64,000 bases of DNA, taken from assembly GCF_004168625.1 (NCBI RefSeq), contig NZ_SDWW01000001.1, positions 1 through 64,000 on the forward strand, written 5' to 3'. The notes beneath the pieces were generated by a model. That model did not search any database, was not told the origin of the DNA, and saw only the letters and a program-made list of their open reading frames with translations. Shown here piece after piece: positions 6,071-14,610 of this stretch. Position 1 is the first letter of the stretch, and each line of letters starts with the position of its first letter. The stretch is from Pengzhenrongella frigida (GTDB taxonomy: Bacteria; Actinomycetota; Actinomycetes; Actinomycetales; Cellulomonadaceae). Position numbers and translations under genes: made by a program.

Positions 6071-8856
6071 CCGCCGAGCCATCGCCCAGTGCACCCTCGA
6101 CCACTGCCCCATCGCCCAGTGCACCCTCGACCACCGCGCCATCGACGATCAAGCCGTCGACGATCAAGCGGGGCGGCTGGTTCCGACACCAGCACGTGTC
6201 ACCCCTGCAGGCGTTGTTCGGTGTCGGTCTGGTCCTCATCGGGTCCGCGACCCCTGCACTCGTCCTGTGGGACTACTCGGGCCTCAGCTCGACGGTGGAG
6301 AGCTTCGGCATCGCGCAGAACGTCACCGGGGTCCTCGCCGACGCGCAGCGCGACACGTTGCTGACGGTCATCGCCCTCGACGCGCTCGAGGAGGACCTGG
6401 CGGACGACCAGGCGGACGACGACGGCACGACGATCGGCACCGTCCAGGCGCAGGTCGCGTTCCTCGGTCAGCAGCTCAAGGTGCTCGAGTCGCAGGTCCT
6501 GACCTCCAAGAACGCCCCCCGGATCCGCCAGGCCGTGCAGGCCCAGGTCGCGCTCAGTGACCGGCTCGACCAGCTCACCTCGACCGACGACCCGCCCGAT
6601 CGCGAGGCCGTCCTGGCGGCGCTCCCGGCGATGAAGCAGGACGCGACGCTGGCCCAGAGCGCGCTGCGTGGCCTGTACGGGGAGTACGAGAACGCCTTCT
6701 ACGGTGACCTCTCCGACCAGCTCGGGGCGGGCCGCGGCCGGCAGGTGGTGATCTTCGGGTTCGCGCTGGTCTCGCTCGCGTTGGGCGCCGGCCTGGCCTG
6801 GTCGCTCCGCGCGAGCGTGCGCCGCGACTTCGACCAGGCCTACGACCTGCTCGCCCGGGAGGCGGCCGAACGCACGCTCGCCCAGGACGCTCTCGGGCGC
6901 AGTGAACGACTGTTCCGCGCGCTCGTGCAGGAGAGCCGCGACCTCACGCTCATGCTCGACGGCGACCTCCAGGTCACCTACGCGAGCCCGTCCGCGGGGC
7001 TCCTGCTCCGCGAGTCCCGGCGGGGGTCGAGCACCACGTCCCTCCTCGATCTCGTGCACCCGAGCGCCGCCGTGTTCGTCGCCCAGGCGGTCCAGCAGTG
7101 CCTGACGGAGCCGGGTCGGAGCATCCAGCTCGATCTGCCGTTGCTGCTCGACCCGCCGTTGCCGGTGTCGCCGCAGCTGGACCCGTCGCAGCTGGACCCG
7201 TCGCGGCTGGACCCGTCGCGGCTGGACCCGTCGCAGCCGGACCCGTCGCAGGTGGACCAGTCGCAACCGGACCAACCCGGCGCAGCCGGCGTCGTCGCCC
7301 CGGACCTCGCGCCGCCCGACCACCACTTCGTCGTGCAGCTGACCAACCTCCTGGACGACCCCGCGATCCGCGGGATCGTCGCCAACGCGCACGACGTCAC
7401 CGACCGCACCCGCCATGCCGCCGCGCTCGAGCACCTCGCCTACCACGACCGCCTCACCGGCCTGCCGAACCGGCTGAGCCTTGAATGCGACCTCGAGGTG
7501 CTCGACGTCCGGTGCTCCGGGGCGACCGTCGTCGTGCTCGACCTCGACGGGTTCCGCGTGGTCAACGAGCGGATCGGCGAGGACGACGGCAACGGCCTGC
7601 TGCGCGACCTGGGCCACCGGCTCGCGTTGCTGGCCGACTTCTCCGCCTTCCACCTCGGCGGCGACGTGTTCGCCCTGCTGGGCGCGACGGCACTCGACGG
7701 CCCGGCGGTGGAACGCCTCGTCACCGAGGTTCGCCGCCAGGTGGCGGCCGCGGGCACCGAGAAGCACAACCTGCAGCTCAGTGCCGGGATCGGGGTGGCG
7801 ATGGGGTTGCTCGCGACGGTGCACGGGCACGAGGTGCTCCGGCACGCCGACTCGATGGTCCATCAGGCGAAGCTGCAGGGCGCCGGTCGGCTCGTCGTGC
7901 TCGACGAGGCGCGCACCCAGGCCGCGGCCGAACGCAGCGCGGCGGCCGAGAAGCTGTCGCACGCGCTCGAGCGCAACGAGCTCGAGGTCTACTTCCAGCC
8001 GATCGTCGACGCCCAGAGCCGGCAGTGGGTCGCGGTCGAGGCTCTCCTGCGCTGGCACTCCCTGGACGGCTTGATCTCCCCCGCGACGTTCATCCCGATC
8101 GCCGAGCAGACGCGTCTGATCCTGCCGATCGGCCGCTGGGTGCTTGCCACCGCCGCCCGCGAGGTCGTCCGCGTCCGTGCGATCACCGGGCTGCCGCTGC
8201 GCGTGAACGTCAACGTGACGGCGTGCCAGCTGCAGGAGACCGACTTCATCGAGCACGTGCTCACGGTCCTGGCCGAGACCGGCCTCGAGGCCGACGCCCT
8301 CGTCCTCGAGCTCACCGAGTCCGCCGTGCTCGACGACCCCGAGGCGGCGGTCACGATGCTGTCCCGAGCACGAGCCGCCGGGATGCATGTCGCGCTCGAC
8401 GACTTCGGCACCGGCTACTCGTCCCTGAGCCACCTCCTGCAGCTCCCGGTCGACATCGTCAAGGTCGACCGCTCGTTCCTGCGCAACGTGACCACCTCGG
8501 CGCGTACCCGGCAGCTGCTGCACGCGCTCGTCGACCTCGCGCACCAGCTCGACATGAGCGTCACCGTCGAGGGGGTCGAGTCCGAGGACGAGAACGCCGC
8601 CGTCGTCGAGGCGGGCTGCGACACGATCCAGGGCTTTCTGCTGGCGCGCCCCATGCCGGTCGCGGCCCTGCTCGCCCTGGCCGCGGAGAACCTCGCCCCC
8701 CGACCGGTCGGCGCGCTCCCGGTCGGCGCGCTCCGAGGGGTGGGCGCCGACGCTCCGGGCACCCCCAGCCCGTGGTCGTCCCAGGTCCCCGGCCCGGCGA
8801 CCCCGCGCAGCACCGCCCGGGCTGTCCCGCAACCTAGCGCGTCTCGGGCACCATGA
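6067..8856 (+). CDS. Membrane PAS-GGDEF(degenerate)-EAL protein, probable c-di-GMP phosphodiesterase
   Basis: 929 aa. After a repetitive Pro/Ser/Thr N-terminus comes a membrane segment (about 45-65), an extracytoplasmic helical sensor region (65-215), a second membrane segment (about 222-240), a PAS-like region (280-455, interrupted by a run of PSQLD/PSRLD pentapeptides), a GGDEF domain and an EAL domain. The cyclase signature near residue 531 reads GGDVF, so diguanylate cyclase activity is unlikely. The EAL domain keeps its catalytic residues: VEALLRW (Glu at about 658), the Asn in NVNVTAC, LELTES, DDFGTGYS, VKVDRS, VEGVES and QGFLLARP. It should hydrolyse c-di-GMP, possibly with the degenerate GGDEF as a GTP sensor. 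It is coupled to the upstream lipoprotein and ends overlapping the convergent oxidoreductase gene by 23 bp. Confidence 0.9.
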   Translation: MTAEPSPSAPSTTAPSPSAPSTTAPSTIKPSTIKRGGWFRHQHVSPLQALFGVGLVLIGSATPALVLWDYSGLSSTVESFGIAQNVTGVLADAQRDTLLTVIALDALEEDLADDQADDDGTTIGTVQAQVAFLGQQLKVLESQVLTSKNAPRIRQAVQAQVALSDRLDQLTSTDDPPDREAVLAALPAMKQDATLAQSALRGLYGEYENAFYGDLSDQLGAGRGRQVVIFGFALVSLALGAGLAWSLRASVRRDFDQAYDLLAREAAERTLAQDALGRSERLFRALVQESRDLTLMLDGDLQVTYASPSAGLLLRESRRGSSTTSLLDLVHPSAAVFVAQAVQQCLTEPGRSIQLDLPLLLDPPLPVSPQLDPSQLDPSRLDPSRLDPSQPDPSQVDQSQPDQPGAAGVVAPDLAPPDHHFVVQLTNLLDDPAIRGIVANAHDVTDRTRHAAALEHLAYHDRLTGLPNRLSLECDLEVLDVRCSGATVVVLDLDGFRVVNERIGEDDGNGLLRDLGHRLALLADFSAFHLGGDVFALLGATALDGPAVERLVTEVRRQVAAAGTEKHNLQLSAGIGVAMGLLATVHGHEVLRHADSMVHQAKLQGAGRLVVLDEARTQAAAERSAAAEKLSHALERNELEVYFQPIVDAQSRQWVAVEALLRWHSLDGLISPATFIPIAEQTRLILPIGRWVLATAAREVVRVRAITGLPLRVNVNVTACQLQETDFIEHVLTVLAETGLEADALVLELTESAVLDDPEAAVTMLSRARAAGMHVALDDFGTGYSSLSHLLQLPVDIVKVDRSFLRNVTTSARTRQLLHALVDLAHQLDMSVTVEGVESEDENAAVVEAGCDTIQGFLLARPMPVAALLALAAENLAPRPVGALPVGALRGVGADAPGTPSPWSSQVPGPATPRSTARAVPQPSASRAP
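6079..6168. repeat. In-frame tandem repeats at the N-terminus of the EAL protein
   Basis: A 30-bp unit (6079-6108, 6109-6138) encoding PSPSAPSTTA is followed by a 15-bp unit (6139-6153, 6154-6168) encoding PSTIK. Both are duplicated in frame. They form the disordered cytoplasmic tail before the first membrane segment. Confidence 0.85.
7183..7272. repeat. Six 15-bp in-frame units (PSQLD/PSRLD)
   Basis: Six imperfect copies of CCGTCGCAGCTGGAC encode PS(Q/R)(L/P/V)D pentapeptides in a loop of the PAS region of the EAL protein. No family member needs this insert, so it looks like a slippage-generated expansion. Confidence 0.85.
8704..8733. repeat. 15-bp duplication in the EAL protein tail
   Basis: CCGGTCGGCGCGCTC is present twice in perfect tandem and encodes PVGAL PVGAL just after the EAL domain, 120 bp before the stop codon. 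Confidence 0.8.
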
Positions 8857-10456
8857 GGATCGAGCCGGACGGGCACTCCGCCGCGCAGATCCCGCAGCCC
8901 TTGCAGTAGTCGTAGTCGATCTCGAACCGCTTCCCCGTCCCGAGCTTGATCACCGCGTTGTCGGGGCACACGCCGTAGCAGTTGTCGCACTCGAAGCAGT
9001 TGCCGCACGACATGCAGCGACGCGCCTCGTAGGCCGCCGTCTCGGCGTCGAGCCCCTGGACGACCTCCTCGAAACCGGTCGTGCGCCGGGCCGCCTCAAG
9101 CCGTGGGCGGACCGCGTGCGGAGCGTCGGCGTAGTACCAGGTGTTGAGCGCGGCGTACTCGGCCAGCGGGGCCTCGTCGGGCTCGACCAGCGCCGTGGCG
9201 CGCAGCCAGGCGTCGATCGCCCGGGCCGCCTTGGCCCCGTGCCCGACGCCGACCGTGACGGTCCGCTGGGCAGGCACGGCGTCCCCGCCGGCGAAGATGC
9301 CCGGGTGCCCCGTCATGAACGACGAGTCCACCTCGACGGAACCGTTCGTGAGCGTCAGGTCCGAGACGCCGTCGAGCAGCGACAGGTCGGTCTCCTGCCC
9401 CAGGGCCAGCACGAGGGAGTCCGCCTCGAGGTCCTCGAACTCGCCGGTCGGCTGCGGGAAGCCGGTCTCGTCGAGCTCCATGCGCTCGACCCGCAGGTGC
9501 CCGGCATCGGCGTGCGCGACCGTCGACAGCCACTTCACCACGACACCCTCCTCGATCGCCTCGGCCATCTCGGAGTCGTGCGCGGGCATCCGGTCACGCG
9601 TGCGCCGGTAGACGATCACCGACTCGCTCGCGCCGAGCCGCTTCGCGGTGCGCGCGGCGTCGACCGCGGTGTTCCCTCCCCCGTAGACCACCACGCGCCG
9701 GCCGAGCAGCGGCGGGTCGCCCTGCGCGACGTCGTGCAGGAGCGAGACGGCGTCGACGATCCGGGCCGCCTCCGCCGCCGGCACGTACGCCCGCTTGCCG
9801 ATCTGGGCGCCGACCGCGACGAACACGGCGTCGAAGCCCTCGGCGAGGGCCGCGGTCATGTCGTCGACCCGGGTGCTCAGCTCGAGCCGCACGCCGGTGG
9901 CCACGATCCGGGCGATCTCCGCGTCGAGGACGTCGCGTGGCAGGCGGTAGGCCGGGATGCCGTACCGCATCATCCCGCCGGGCAGCGGCGACGTGTCCCG
10001 CACGGTGACCTCATGGCCCAGACGCCGCAGCTGATAGGCGGCCGAGAGACCCGTCGGCCCCGCGCCGACCACGAGCACCCGCCGCCCGGTCGTCGTCGCG
10101 GGCACAGGCAACGCCCAGCCCTGCTCGATGGCGTGGTCGCCCAGGAACCGCTCGACCGCGTTGATCCCGACCGCCTCGTCGAGGAAGCTGCGGTTGCAGG
10201 CCGTCTCGCACGGGTGGTAGCAGACGCGCCCCATGATCGCGGGGAACGGGTTGGCCTCCACGAGCGTGCGCCAGGCCTGCTCGTACGAACCGTCCTCCGC
10301 GGCGTAGAGCCACTTCTGCGGGTCCTCCATCGCCGGGCACGCGTGCGCGCACGGCGGGGTGAGGTCCACGTACACCGGCCGCTCCACCCGCCAGGCGCCC
10401 GTGTGGTTGGCCAGGCTCGAGCCGACGTCGAGCGTGATGGCGAACGGCTTCTCCAT
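8834..10456 (-). CDS. GltD-like FAD/NAD(P) oxidoreductase fused to a 2x[4Fe-4S] ferredoxin domain (2-oxoacid oxidoreductase electron module)
   Basis: 540 aa from the ATG at 10456 (ribosome binding site GAGGAGGTG). Residues 1-110 are the GltD-type N-terminal iron-sulfur domain (CAHACPAMEDP, then CYHPCETACNRS). A first dinucleotide fold follows (VVGAGPTGLSAAYQLRRLG), then a second (VVYGGGNTAVDAARTAKRLG). The last 75 residues are a ferredoxin with clusters CMSCGNCFECDNC/CP and CKGCGICAAECP. It is the last gene of the four-gene operon and takes the place of a separate delta (ferredoxin) subunit. This architecture would let the oxidoreductase exchange electrons with NAD(P)H directly. The overlap with the upstream beta-subunit gene is TGATG. 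Confidence 0.88.
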   Translation of the reverse strand: MEKPFAITLDVGSSLANHTGAWRVERPVYVDLTPPCAHACPAMEDPQKWLYAAEDGSYEQAWRTLVEANPFPAIMGRVCYHPCETACNRSFLDEAVGINAVERFLGDHAIEQGWALPVPATTTGRRVLVVGAGPTGLSAAYQLRRLGHEVTVRDTSPLPGGMMRYGIPAYRLPRDVLDAEIARIVATGVRLELSTRVDDMTAALAEGFDAVFVAVGAQIGKRAYVPAAEAARIVDAVSLLHDVAQGDPPLLGRRVVVYGGGNTAVDAARTAKRLGASESVIVYRRTRDRMPAHDSEMAEAIEEGVVVKWLSTVAHADAGHLRVERMELDETGFPQPTGEFEDLEADSLVLALGQETDLSLLDGVSDLTLTNGSVEVDSSFMTGHPGIFAGGDAVPAQRTVTVGVGHGAKAARAIDAWLRATALVEPDEAPLAEYAALNTWYYADAPHAVRPRLEAARRTTGFEEVVQGLDAETAAYEARRCMSCGNCFECDNCYGVCPDNAVIKLGTGKRFEIDYDYCKGCGICAAECPSGSILMVPETR

Positions 10457-11454
10457 CAGAGCACCTCCTCCACAAGTCCGTACCGGGCGATGTTGCGGTC
10501 CGCCATCGCCTGCAGCCGGTCGATCACGTCGTCGCGCCGCACCGGCGAGAACAGGTGCTTGTACCGCCCCTGCAGCGTGAGGTACTCCTCGACCGGGACC
10601 TGGTGGCGGATCTTGCGCACCGAGGTCACCTCGCCGCGCTCGGCCTCGAAGACCGGGAAGTGCCCGCTCTCCGTGGCCAGCCGCGCGATCTTCACGGTGT
10701 CCTTCGACGCCGAGCCCCAGCCGAGCGGGCACGGGACCAGCACGTGCAGGTAGCGCGCGCCGTGCATCCCCATCGCCTTGTCGACCTTGGCCTCGAGGTC
10801 ACGCAGGTCCGCGACGGTGGCCGTGGCCACGTACGGGATCTCGTGCGCCACCGCGATCCGCGGCACGTCCTTGCCCTGGCCGAACACGTTGCCGGGCTCG
10901 TCGCCGACGGCCTGCGTCGTCGTCGTGCGCGCCGCGGGCGGGGTGGCGCCGGAGCGCTGCACGCCGGTGTTCATGTAGCCGCCGTTGTCGTAGCAGATGT
11001 AGAGCACGTCGTCGTTGCGCTCGAACATGCCCGACAGGCACGCGAAGCCGATGTCCACGGTCGCGCCGTCGCCGCCCTGCGCGACCACCCGCACGTCGTC
11101 CTTGCCGGTGGCTCGCAGCCCCGCCGCCACGCCGGTCGCCACGGCCGGGGCGTTGCCGAACAGCGAGTGCAGCCACGCCACGCGCCAGGAGGTCTCGGGG
11201 TACGGGGTCGAGAAGACCTCGAGGCAACCGGTCGCGTTCACGGTGACCATCCGGCCCTGCGCGGCGCGCATCGCGGCGTCGAGCACGTACCGCGCGCCGA
11301 GGGCCTCGCCGCAGCCCTGACAGGCGCGGTGACCCGAGGTCAGCGAGTTCGCCCGGCCCTGCTCGGACTGCGCGCTGCGCAGCTCGGGGTCGAGCAGCCG
11401 GTTGCCGACGGCGAAGCTGCCGACCTGGTAGAACTTCACACCGGTGGAGCTCAT
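10456..11454 (-). CDS. 2-oxoacid:acceptor oxidoreductase beta subunit (TPP-binding)
   Basis: 332 aa. The TPP/Mg-binding motif is GDGATVDIGF, followed by YICYDNGGYMNTGVQRSG, typical of pyruvate- and related 2-oxoacid-ferredoxin oxidoreductases. CQGCGEALGARYVL near residue 45 and the later Cys in NATGCLEVF supply ligands of the proximal [4Fe-4S] cluster. It pairs with the alpha subunit encoded 13 bp upstream. Pyruvate is the likeliest substrate (conversion to acetyl-CoA, CO2 and reduced ferredoxin), but 2-oxoglutarate or ketoisovalerate cannot be excluded. Confidence 0.9.
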   Translation of the reverse strand: MSSTGVKFYQVGSFAVGNRLLDPELRSAQSEQGRANSLTSGHRACQGCGEALGARYVLDAAMRAAQGRMVTVNATGCLEVFSTPYPETSWRVAWLHSLFGNAPAVATGVAAGLRATGKDDVRVVAQGGDGATVDIGFACLSGMFERNDDVLYICYDNGGYMNTGVQRSGATPPAARTTTTQAVGDEPGNVFGQGKDVPRIAVAHEIPYVATATVADLRDLEAKVDKAMGMHGARYLHVLVPCPLGWGSASKDTVKIARLATESGHFPVFEAERGEVTSVRKIRHQVPVEEYLTLQGRYKHLFSPVRRDDVIDRLQAMADRNIARYGLVEEVL

Positions 11455-11467
11455 GTCCGCACCTTCC

Positions 11468-12685
11468 TTAGGTCTGGGGCAGGACGTCGGCGAACCGGTC
11501 GACCGGGTGGAGCCGTCGCAGCTCCCGGTCGACGACGCCGGTGTCGAGGTCGAGGAAGGTCAGCGCGGGCAGCTCGTCGCGCACCGCCCGGCCGAGCATC
11601 TCCCGCAGCGACGTCGTGGTGATCGGACGCCCACCCAGTCCTGCGATCACGGTGCGCTGGCTGATCTCCGTGCCGGTCAGCGCGATCCGGACGTCGCCGG
11701 CGACGATGCCGCCGGCACCCACCGCGAGCGCCCGCTCGATCACGACGACCCGGCGGGCCCCCTGGACCGCAGCGTGGGTGGCCTCGTACGGGAACGGCCG
11801 GAAGGACGTGACACCCAGCAGCCCGACGCTGACGCCGTCGGCGCGTTCCGCGTCGATCACGTCCTGCAAGGTGCCGAACACCGACCCCAGCGCGATGACG
11901 ATCGTCTCGGCGCCGTCGGTCCGGTAGCTCCGGAGGAGCCCGCCCGAGTCCCGGCCGAACTGCGCGGCGAACTCGGCCGCGACCCGGGGGATGACGTCCA
12001 ACGCCTCGAGCTGGCGCATGTGCGCGAGGTAGCGCACCTCGGTGAACGCCTCCGGTCCGACCATCGAACCGATCGACACCGGGTCGTCCGGGTCGAGCAG
12101 CTGACGCGGCGAGTAGGGAGGAAGGAAGGCGTCGACGGCGTCCTGCTCGAGCACGTCGACCCGCTCCGTGGCGTGGGTCAGGACGAAGCCGTCCATGCAG
12201 ACCATCACCGGGACCGACAGCTCCTCGGCGATCTTGAACGCCTGGACGTGCATGTCCGCGGCCTCCTGGTTGCTGGTCGCGTACAGCTGGATCCAGCCGG
12301 AGTCGCGCTGCGACATCGCGTCGCCGTGGTCGTTCCAGATGTTGATCGGTGCCCCGATGGCGCGGTTCGCCACGGTCATGACGATCGGCAGACCCATCCC
12401 GGAGGCGTTGTAGACCGCCTCGACCATGTACAGCAGGCCCTGGCTCGCGGTCGCGGTGTACGAACGCGCACCGACCGCGCTCGCCCCGATGACACCCGAC
12501 ATCGCGGCGAACTCCGATTCCATGTTGACGTACTCGCACCCGCGGAGCTCACCGCTCTTGACCATCCGGCTGAGCTCTTCGACGATGTGCGTCTGCGGTG
12601 AGATCGGGTACGCGCAGATCACCTGCGGTCGGCTCGCGGCGACGGCGACCGCGACGGCCTTCGAACCCTCAACCTGCTGCAGCAT
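11468..12685 (-). CDS. 2-oxoacid:acceptor oxidoreductase alpha subunit
   Basis: 405 aa. PISPQTHIVEELS near residue 29 and NMESEFAAMSGVIGASAVGARSYTATASQ are the hallmark segments of the PorA pyrimidine-binding domain. The C-terminal part (YRTDGAETIVIALGS, later VVVIERALAVGAGG) is the transketolase C-terminal-like domain. The start overlaps the end of the gamma-subunit gene by 17 bp, so the subunits are translationally coupled. Confidence 0.9.
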   Translation of the reverse strand: MLQQVEGSKAVAVAVAASRPQVICAYPISPQTHIVEELSRMVKSGELRGCEYVNMESEFAAMSGVIGASAVGARSYTATASQGLLYMVEAVYNASGMGLPIVMTVANRAIGAPINIWNDHGDAMSQRDSGWIQLYATSNQEAADMHVQAFKIAEELSVPVMVCMDGFVLTHATERVDVLEQDAVDAFLPPYSPRQLLDPDDPVSIGSMVGPEAFTEVRYLAHMRQLEALDVIPRVAAEFAAQFGRDSGGLLRSYRTDGAETIVIALGSVFGTLQDVIDAERADGVSVGLLGVTSFRPFPYEATHAAVQGARRVVVIERALAVGAGGIVAGDVRIALTGTEISQRTVIAGLGGRPITTTSLREMLGRAVRDELPALTFLDLDTGVVDRELRRLHPVDRFADVLPQT

Positions 12686-13259
12686 GCGCGGTCTCCTTCA
12701 CGACGAGCTGGTACGCGGCTTCGGCTGCCGCCGTGTTGGACCGGGCCAGCGGTCCGGCGAAGCGCTCCTCGAGAGCCGCGATCACGCTCTCGAGCGAGAT
12801 CAGGCCGGTGAGGGCAGCGAAGGCACCCAGCAGCGGGACGTTGGGCACGGGCCGGCCGACGTGCTCCATGGCCAGCTCCGACGCGGGCACGGTCACGAGG
12901 TGCCCGGCGGGCAGCGCGGCGGCCGCCGTCCCGAGCCCCAGCTCACCGGGGCTGCGCATCGTGTTCAGCAGCAGGAAGCCGCCCGGGACCAGCCCGTCGA
13001 GCACATCGACCCGGCCCAGCAGGGACACGTCCTGGATGATCAGCGCGTCGGGCGCGGCGACCGGTTCGTGCGACCGGATGGGCGTGTCCGCGATGCGGCA
13101 GAAGGACACGACCGGGGCGCCGGTGCGCTCCGAGCCGAAGCTGGGAAAGGCCTGCGCGTGGCGGCCGGCACGGAAGGCGGCGACCGAGAGGAGCTCGGCA
13201 GCGGTGACCACGCCCTGTCCGCCCCGCCCATGGATGCGTACCTGGAACATGCCGATCAC
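12669..13259 (-). CDS. 2-oxoacid:acceptor oxidoreductase gamma subunit
   Basis: 196 aa. MFQVRIHGRGGQGVVTAAELL is the gamma-domain signature (GRGGQG), and ALIIQDVSLL and GFLLLNTMRSP follow as in PorG. It is the first gene of the operon gamma-alpha-beta-(GltD/ferredoxin). A DevR-type box lies 49-62 bp upstream of its start (13308-13321), where it could control the whole operon. Confidence 0.88.
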   Translation of the reverse strand: MIGMFQVRIHGRGGQGVVTAAELLSVAAFRAGRHAQAFPSFGSERTGAPVVSFCRIADTPIRSHEPVAAPDALIIQDVSLLGRVDVLDGLVPGGFLLLNTMRSPGELGLGTAAAALPAGHLVTVPASELAMEHVGRPVPNVPLLGAFAALTGLISLESVIAALEERFAGPLARSNTAAAEAAYQLVVKETAHAAAG

Positions 13260-13307
13260 CGGCCCCTTCGCCTCTTCCAGCGAACTCCTCGAGAGTCGGG
13301 GCTACGC

Positions 13308-13321
13308 AGGACCTAGGTCCC
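13308..13321 (-). promoter_or_regulatory. DevR/DosR-type box (GGGAC-CTAG-GTCCT) upstream of the ferredoxin oxidoreductase operon
   Basis: Read on the minus strand the sequence is GGGACCTAGGTCCT; its core GGACCTAGGTCC is a perfect 12-bp palindrome. It has the same GGGAC-N4-GTCCT form as the element at 17481-17494 and resembles the mycobacterial DosR consensus GGGACTTNNGNCCC. It is 49 bp from the gamma-subunit start, a suitable activator position. Confidence 0.5.
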
Positions 13322-13372
13322 TGGGCGAGCGGACGGCACCTCCGGTAAAGACGATCTCCGGTGGGCCAGATC

Positions 13373-13870
13373 TCACGACTCGGTGGCCGCGAGGTTGATC
13401 TCGATGCTCCGGGACCAGGCCGCGATCTCGTCCCAGTCCCGGAAGTCGCCGACCGCAGCACGCAGGGCGCGCACGAGGGCCCGCTCGCCGAACGAGAGCT
13501 TCTCCTTGTCGATCCGACCGGCGAAGGTCCGGTGGTCGCGGGCCCCCGTCACCTCGAGCGCGTGCGCCGCGTCGATCGCGTCCTCCGCGGGGGTGAGCGG
13601 GTCGCCGATCGGACCGGACGAGAACAGCCACACCGGGCGGACGGCGAGCTCGGGGGCGAGTCGCGCGGTGAAGTCGCGGGCCTCCTTGAGCCAGTGCCCG
13701 GCATACACCGCGCTGCCGAGCACGACCACGTCGACCCCCTCGAGGTCGGCCACCTGCTCCGGCGGTCGCACGTCGACGTCGTGCCCCGCCTGGGTGAGAT
13801 TGCGTGCGATGGCGGCGGCGATCTCCGCGGTCGAGCCGTGCTTGCTGGCGGCCGCGACAAGGATCTTCAT
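13373..13870 (-). CDS. Flavodoxin family protein (protoporphyrinogen oxidase-like)
   Basis: 165 aa from the ATG at 13870, chosen because MKILVAAASKHGSTAEIA begins directly with strand 1 and the FMN phosphate loop (SKHGSTAEIA). VVVLGSAVYAGHWLKEARDF and LFSSGPIG complete the flavin-binding loops; the latter are typical of the HemG/flavodoxin subgroup. It could serve as electron carrier for the adjacent 2-oxoacid oxidoreductase or in haem synthesis under low oxygen. The gene is separate from the oxidoreductase operon (113 bp gap) and lies downstream of a weak DevR-type box. Confidence 0.8.
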   Translation of the reverse strand: MKILVAAASKHGSTAEIAAAIARNLTQAGHDVDVRPPEQVADLEGVDVVVLGSAVYAGHWLKEARDFTARLAPELAVRPVWLFSSGPIGDPLTPAEDAIDAAHALEVTGARDHRTFAGRIDKEKLSFGERALVRALRAAVGDFRDWDEIAAWSRSIEINLAATES

Positions 13871-13973
13871 GGCTCGGTTCCCCCTCGATTGCTGTGTCCA
13901 CCACCACGTTCCCAGGTCGCCCGCCGTGGCGCGACCGGCGTGCACCCAGCCTCACGCACGGCCCAGCGTCACA

Positions 13974-13987
13974 CGGCACAAGGTCCC
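13974..13987 (-). promoter_or_regulatory. Weak DevR-type half box upstream of flavodoxin
   Basis: On the minus strand GGGACCTTGTGCCG: one perfect GGGAC half and a poor second half (TGCC for GTCC). It is 104 bp upstream of the flavodoxin start. Listed because its two neighbours have better copies; it could be chance. Confidence 0.2.
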
Positions 13988-14130
13988 TGGATCCCCCGCA
14001 GCGGTCGCCCTAGCGTTGAGCTGTCTGGACCGTGAACTTGCCCGGGAGGTGTCGCGGTGGCCGCCGTCGTGGTCGAGGGTCAGCGCACAAAGGCGAGCTG
14101 GCCGCTGCGCCATTTCCGCGGGGAAGCACC

Positions 14131-14610
14131 GTGACCGGATCGGCCGCTCGACTCGACCTGCTCGTCGCGGCGGCTCGACCCGGACCCCCCGACCAGGTCT
14201 GTCGGCACCGGGCGATCCTGGTCGGCGCCGAGGCGCTCGTGGCGCTCGGCGGGCTCGCCGGGACGGTCCAGCTGCTCACGGGCACCGTGACCCCGCCGGT
14301 CTCCGATCTCGAACCGCTCGGGCGGTCCACCTGGGTGCTGCCCGGGGTGTGGCTCTTCGCGACGGTGGCCGTCCCCGCCTCCGCGGCCGGGTGGCTGGCC
14401 TGGCGCCGCGCGCCGCTGGCCCCGCCCGCCGTGCTCGTCGCCAGCGGCACCCTCGCGCTCGAGCTGGTGGTGCAGATCCCGTTCATCGGGACGAACGTGC
14501 TTCAGGCCGTCTTCGGCGCGTTCGCCGGGGGCCTCGCCGGGCTTGCCCTGGACGCCCGGCGGGCGGGCTGGTGGCCCGCGGGCTGGTGGCCGGCGAGCGG
14601 GATCGGCTAG
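14131..14610 (+). CDS. Small four-helix membrane protein, unknown function
   Basis: 159 aa from the GTG at 14131 (GGGGAAG just upstream); an in-frame GTG at 14032 would add 33 basic residues and is less likely. About four hydrophobic segments follow one another (ILVGAEALVALGGLAG, TWVLPGVWLFATVAVPAS, APPAVLVASGTLALELV, VFGAFAGGLAGLALDA). The C-terminus is a duplicated GWWPA unit (15-bp repeats at 14566-14580 and 14581-14595). I do not recognise the family. It ends one base from the convergent MerR-family gene. Confidence 0.6.
   Translation: MTGSAARLDLLVAAARPGPPDQVCRHRAILVGAEALVALGGLAGTVQLLTGTVTPPVSDLEPLGRSTWVLPGVWLFATVAVPASAAGWLAWRRAPLAPPAVLVASGTLALELVVQIPFIGTNVLQAVFGAFAGGLAGLALDARRAGWWPAGWWPASGIG

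Noticed and set aside
7183-7272. CRISPR array
   Set aside because: Contiguous 15-bp units without spacers, in frame and coding for pentapeptides.
6199-8832. An 877-codon open frame on the minus strand opposite the GGDEF/EAL gene
   Set aside because: It has no stop because of the high GC content; the product is Arg/Gly/Val/Glu-rich without any domain, while the plus strand encodes a complete EAL protein.
14032-14130. Start of the 159-aa membrane protein at the GTG at 14032
   Set aside because: Adds 33 basic low-complexity residues with no membrane segment; the GTG at 14131 has a closer ribosome binding site.
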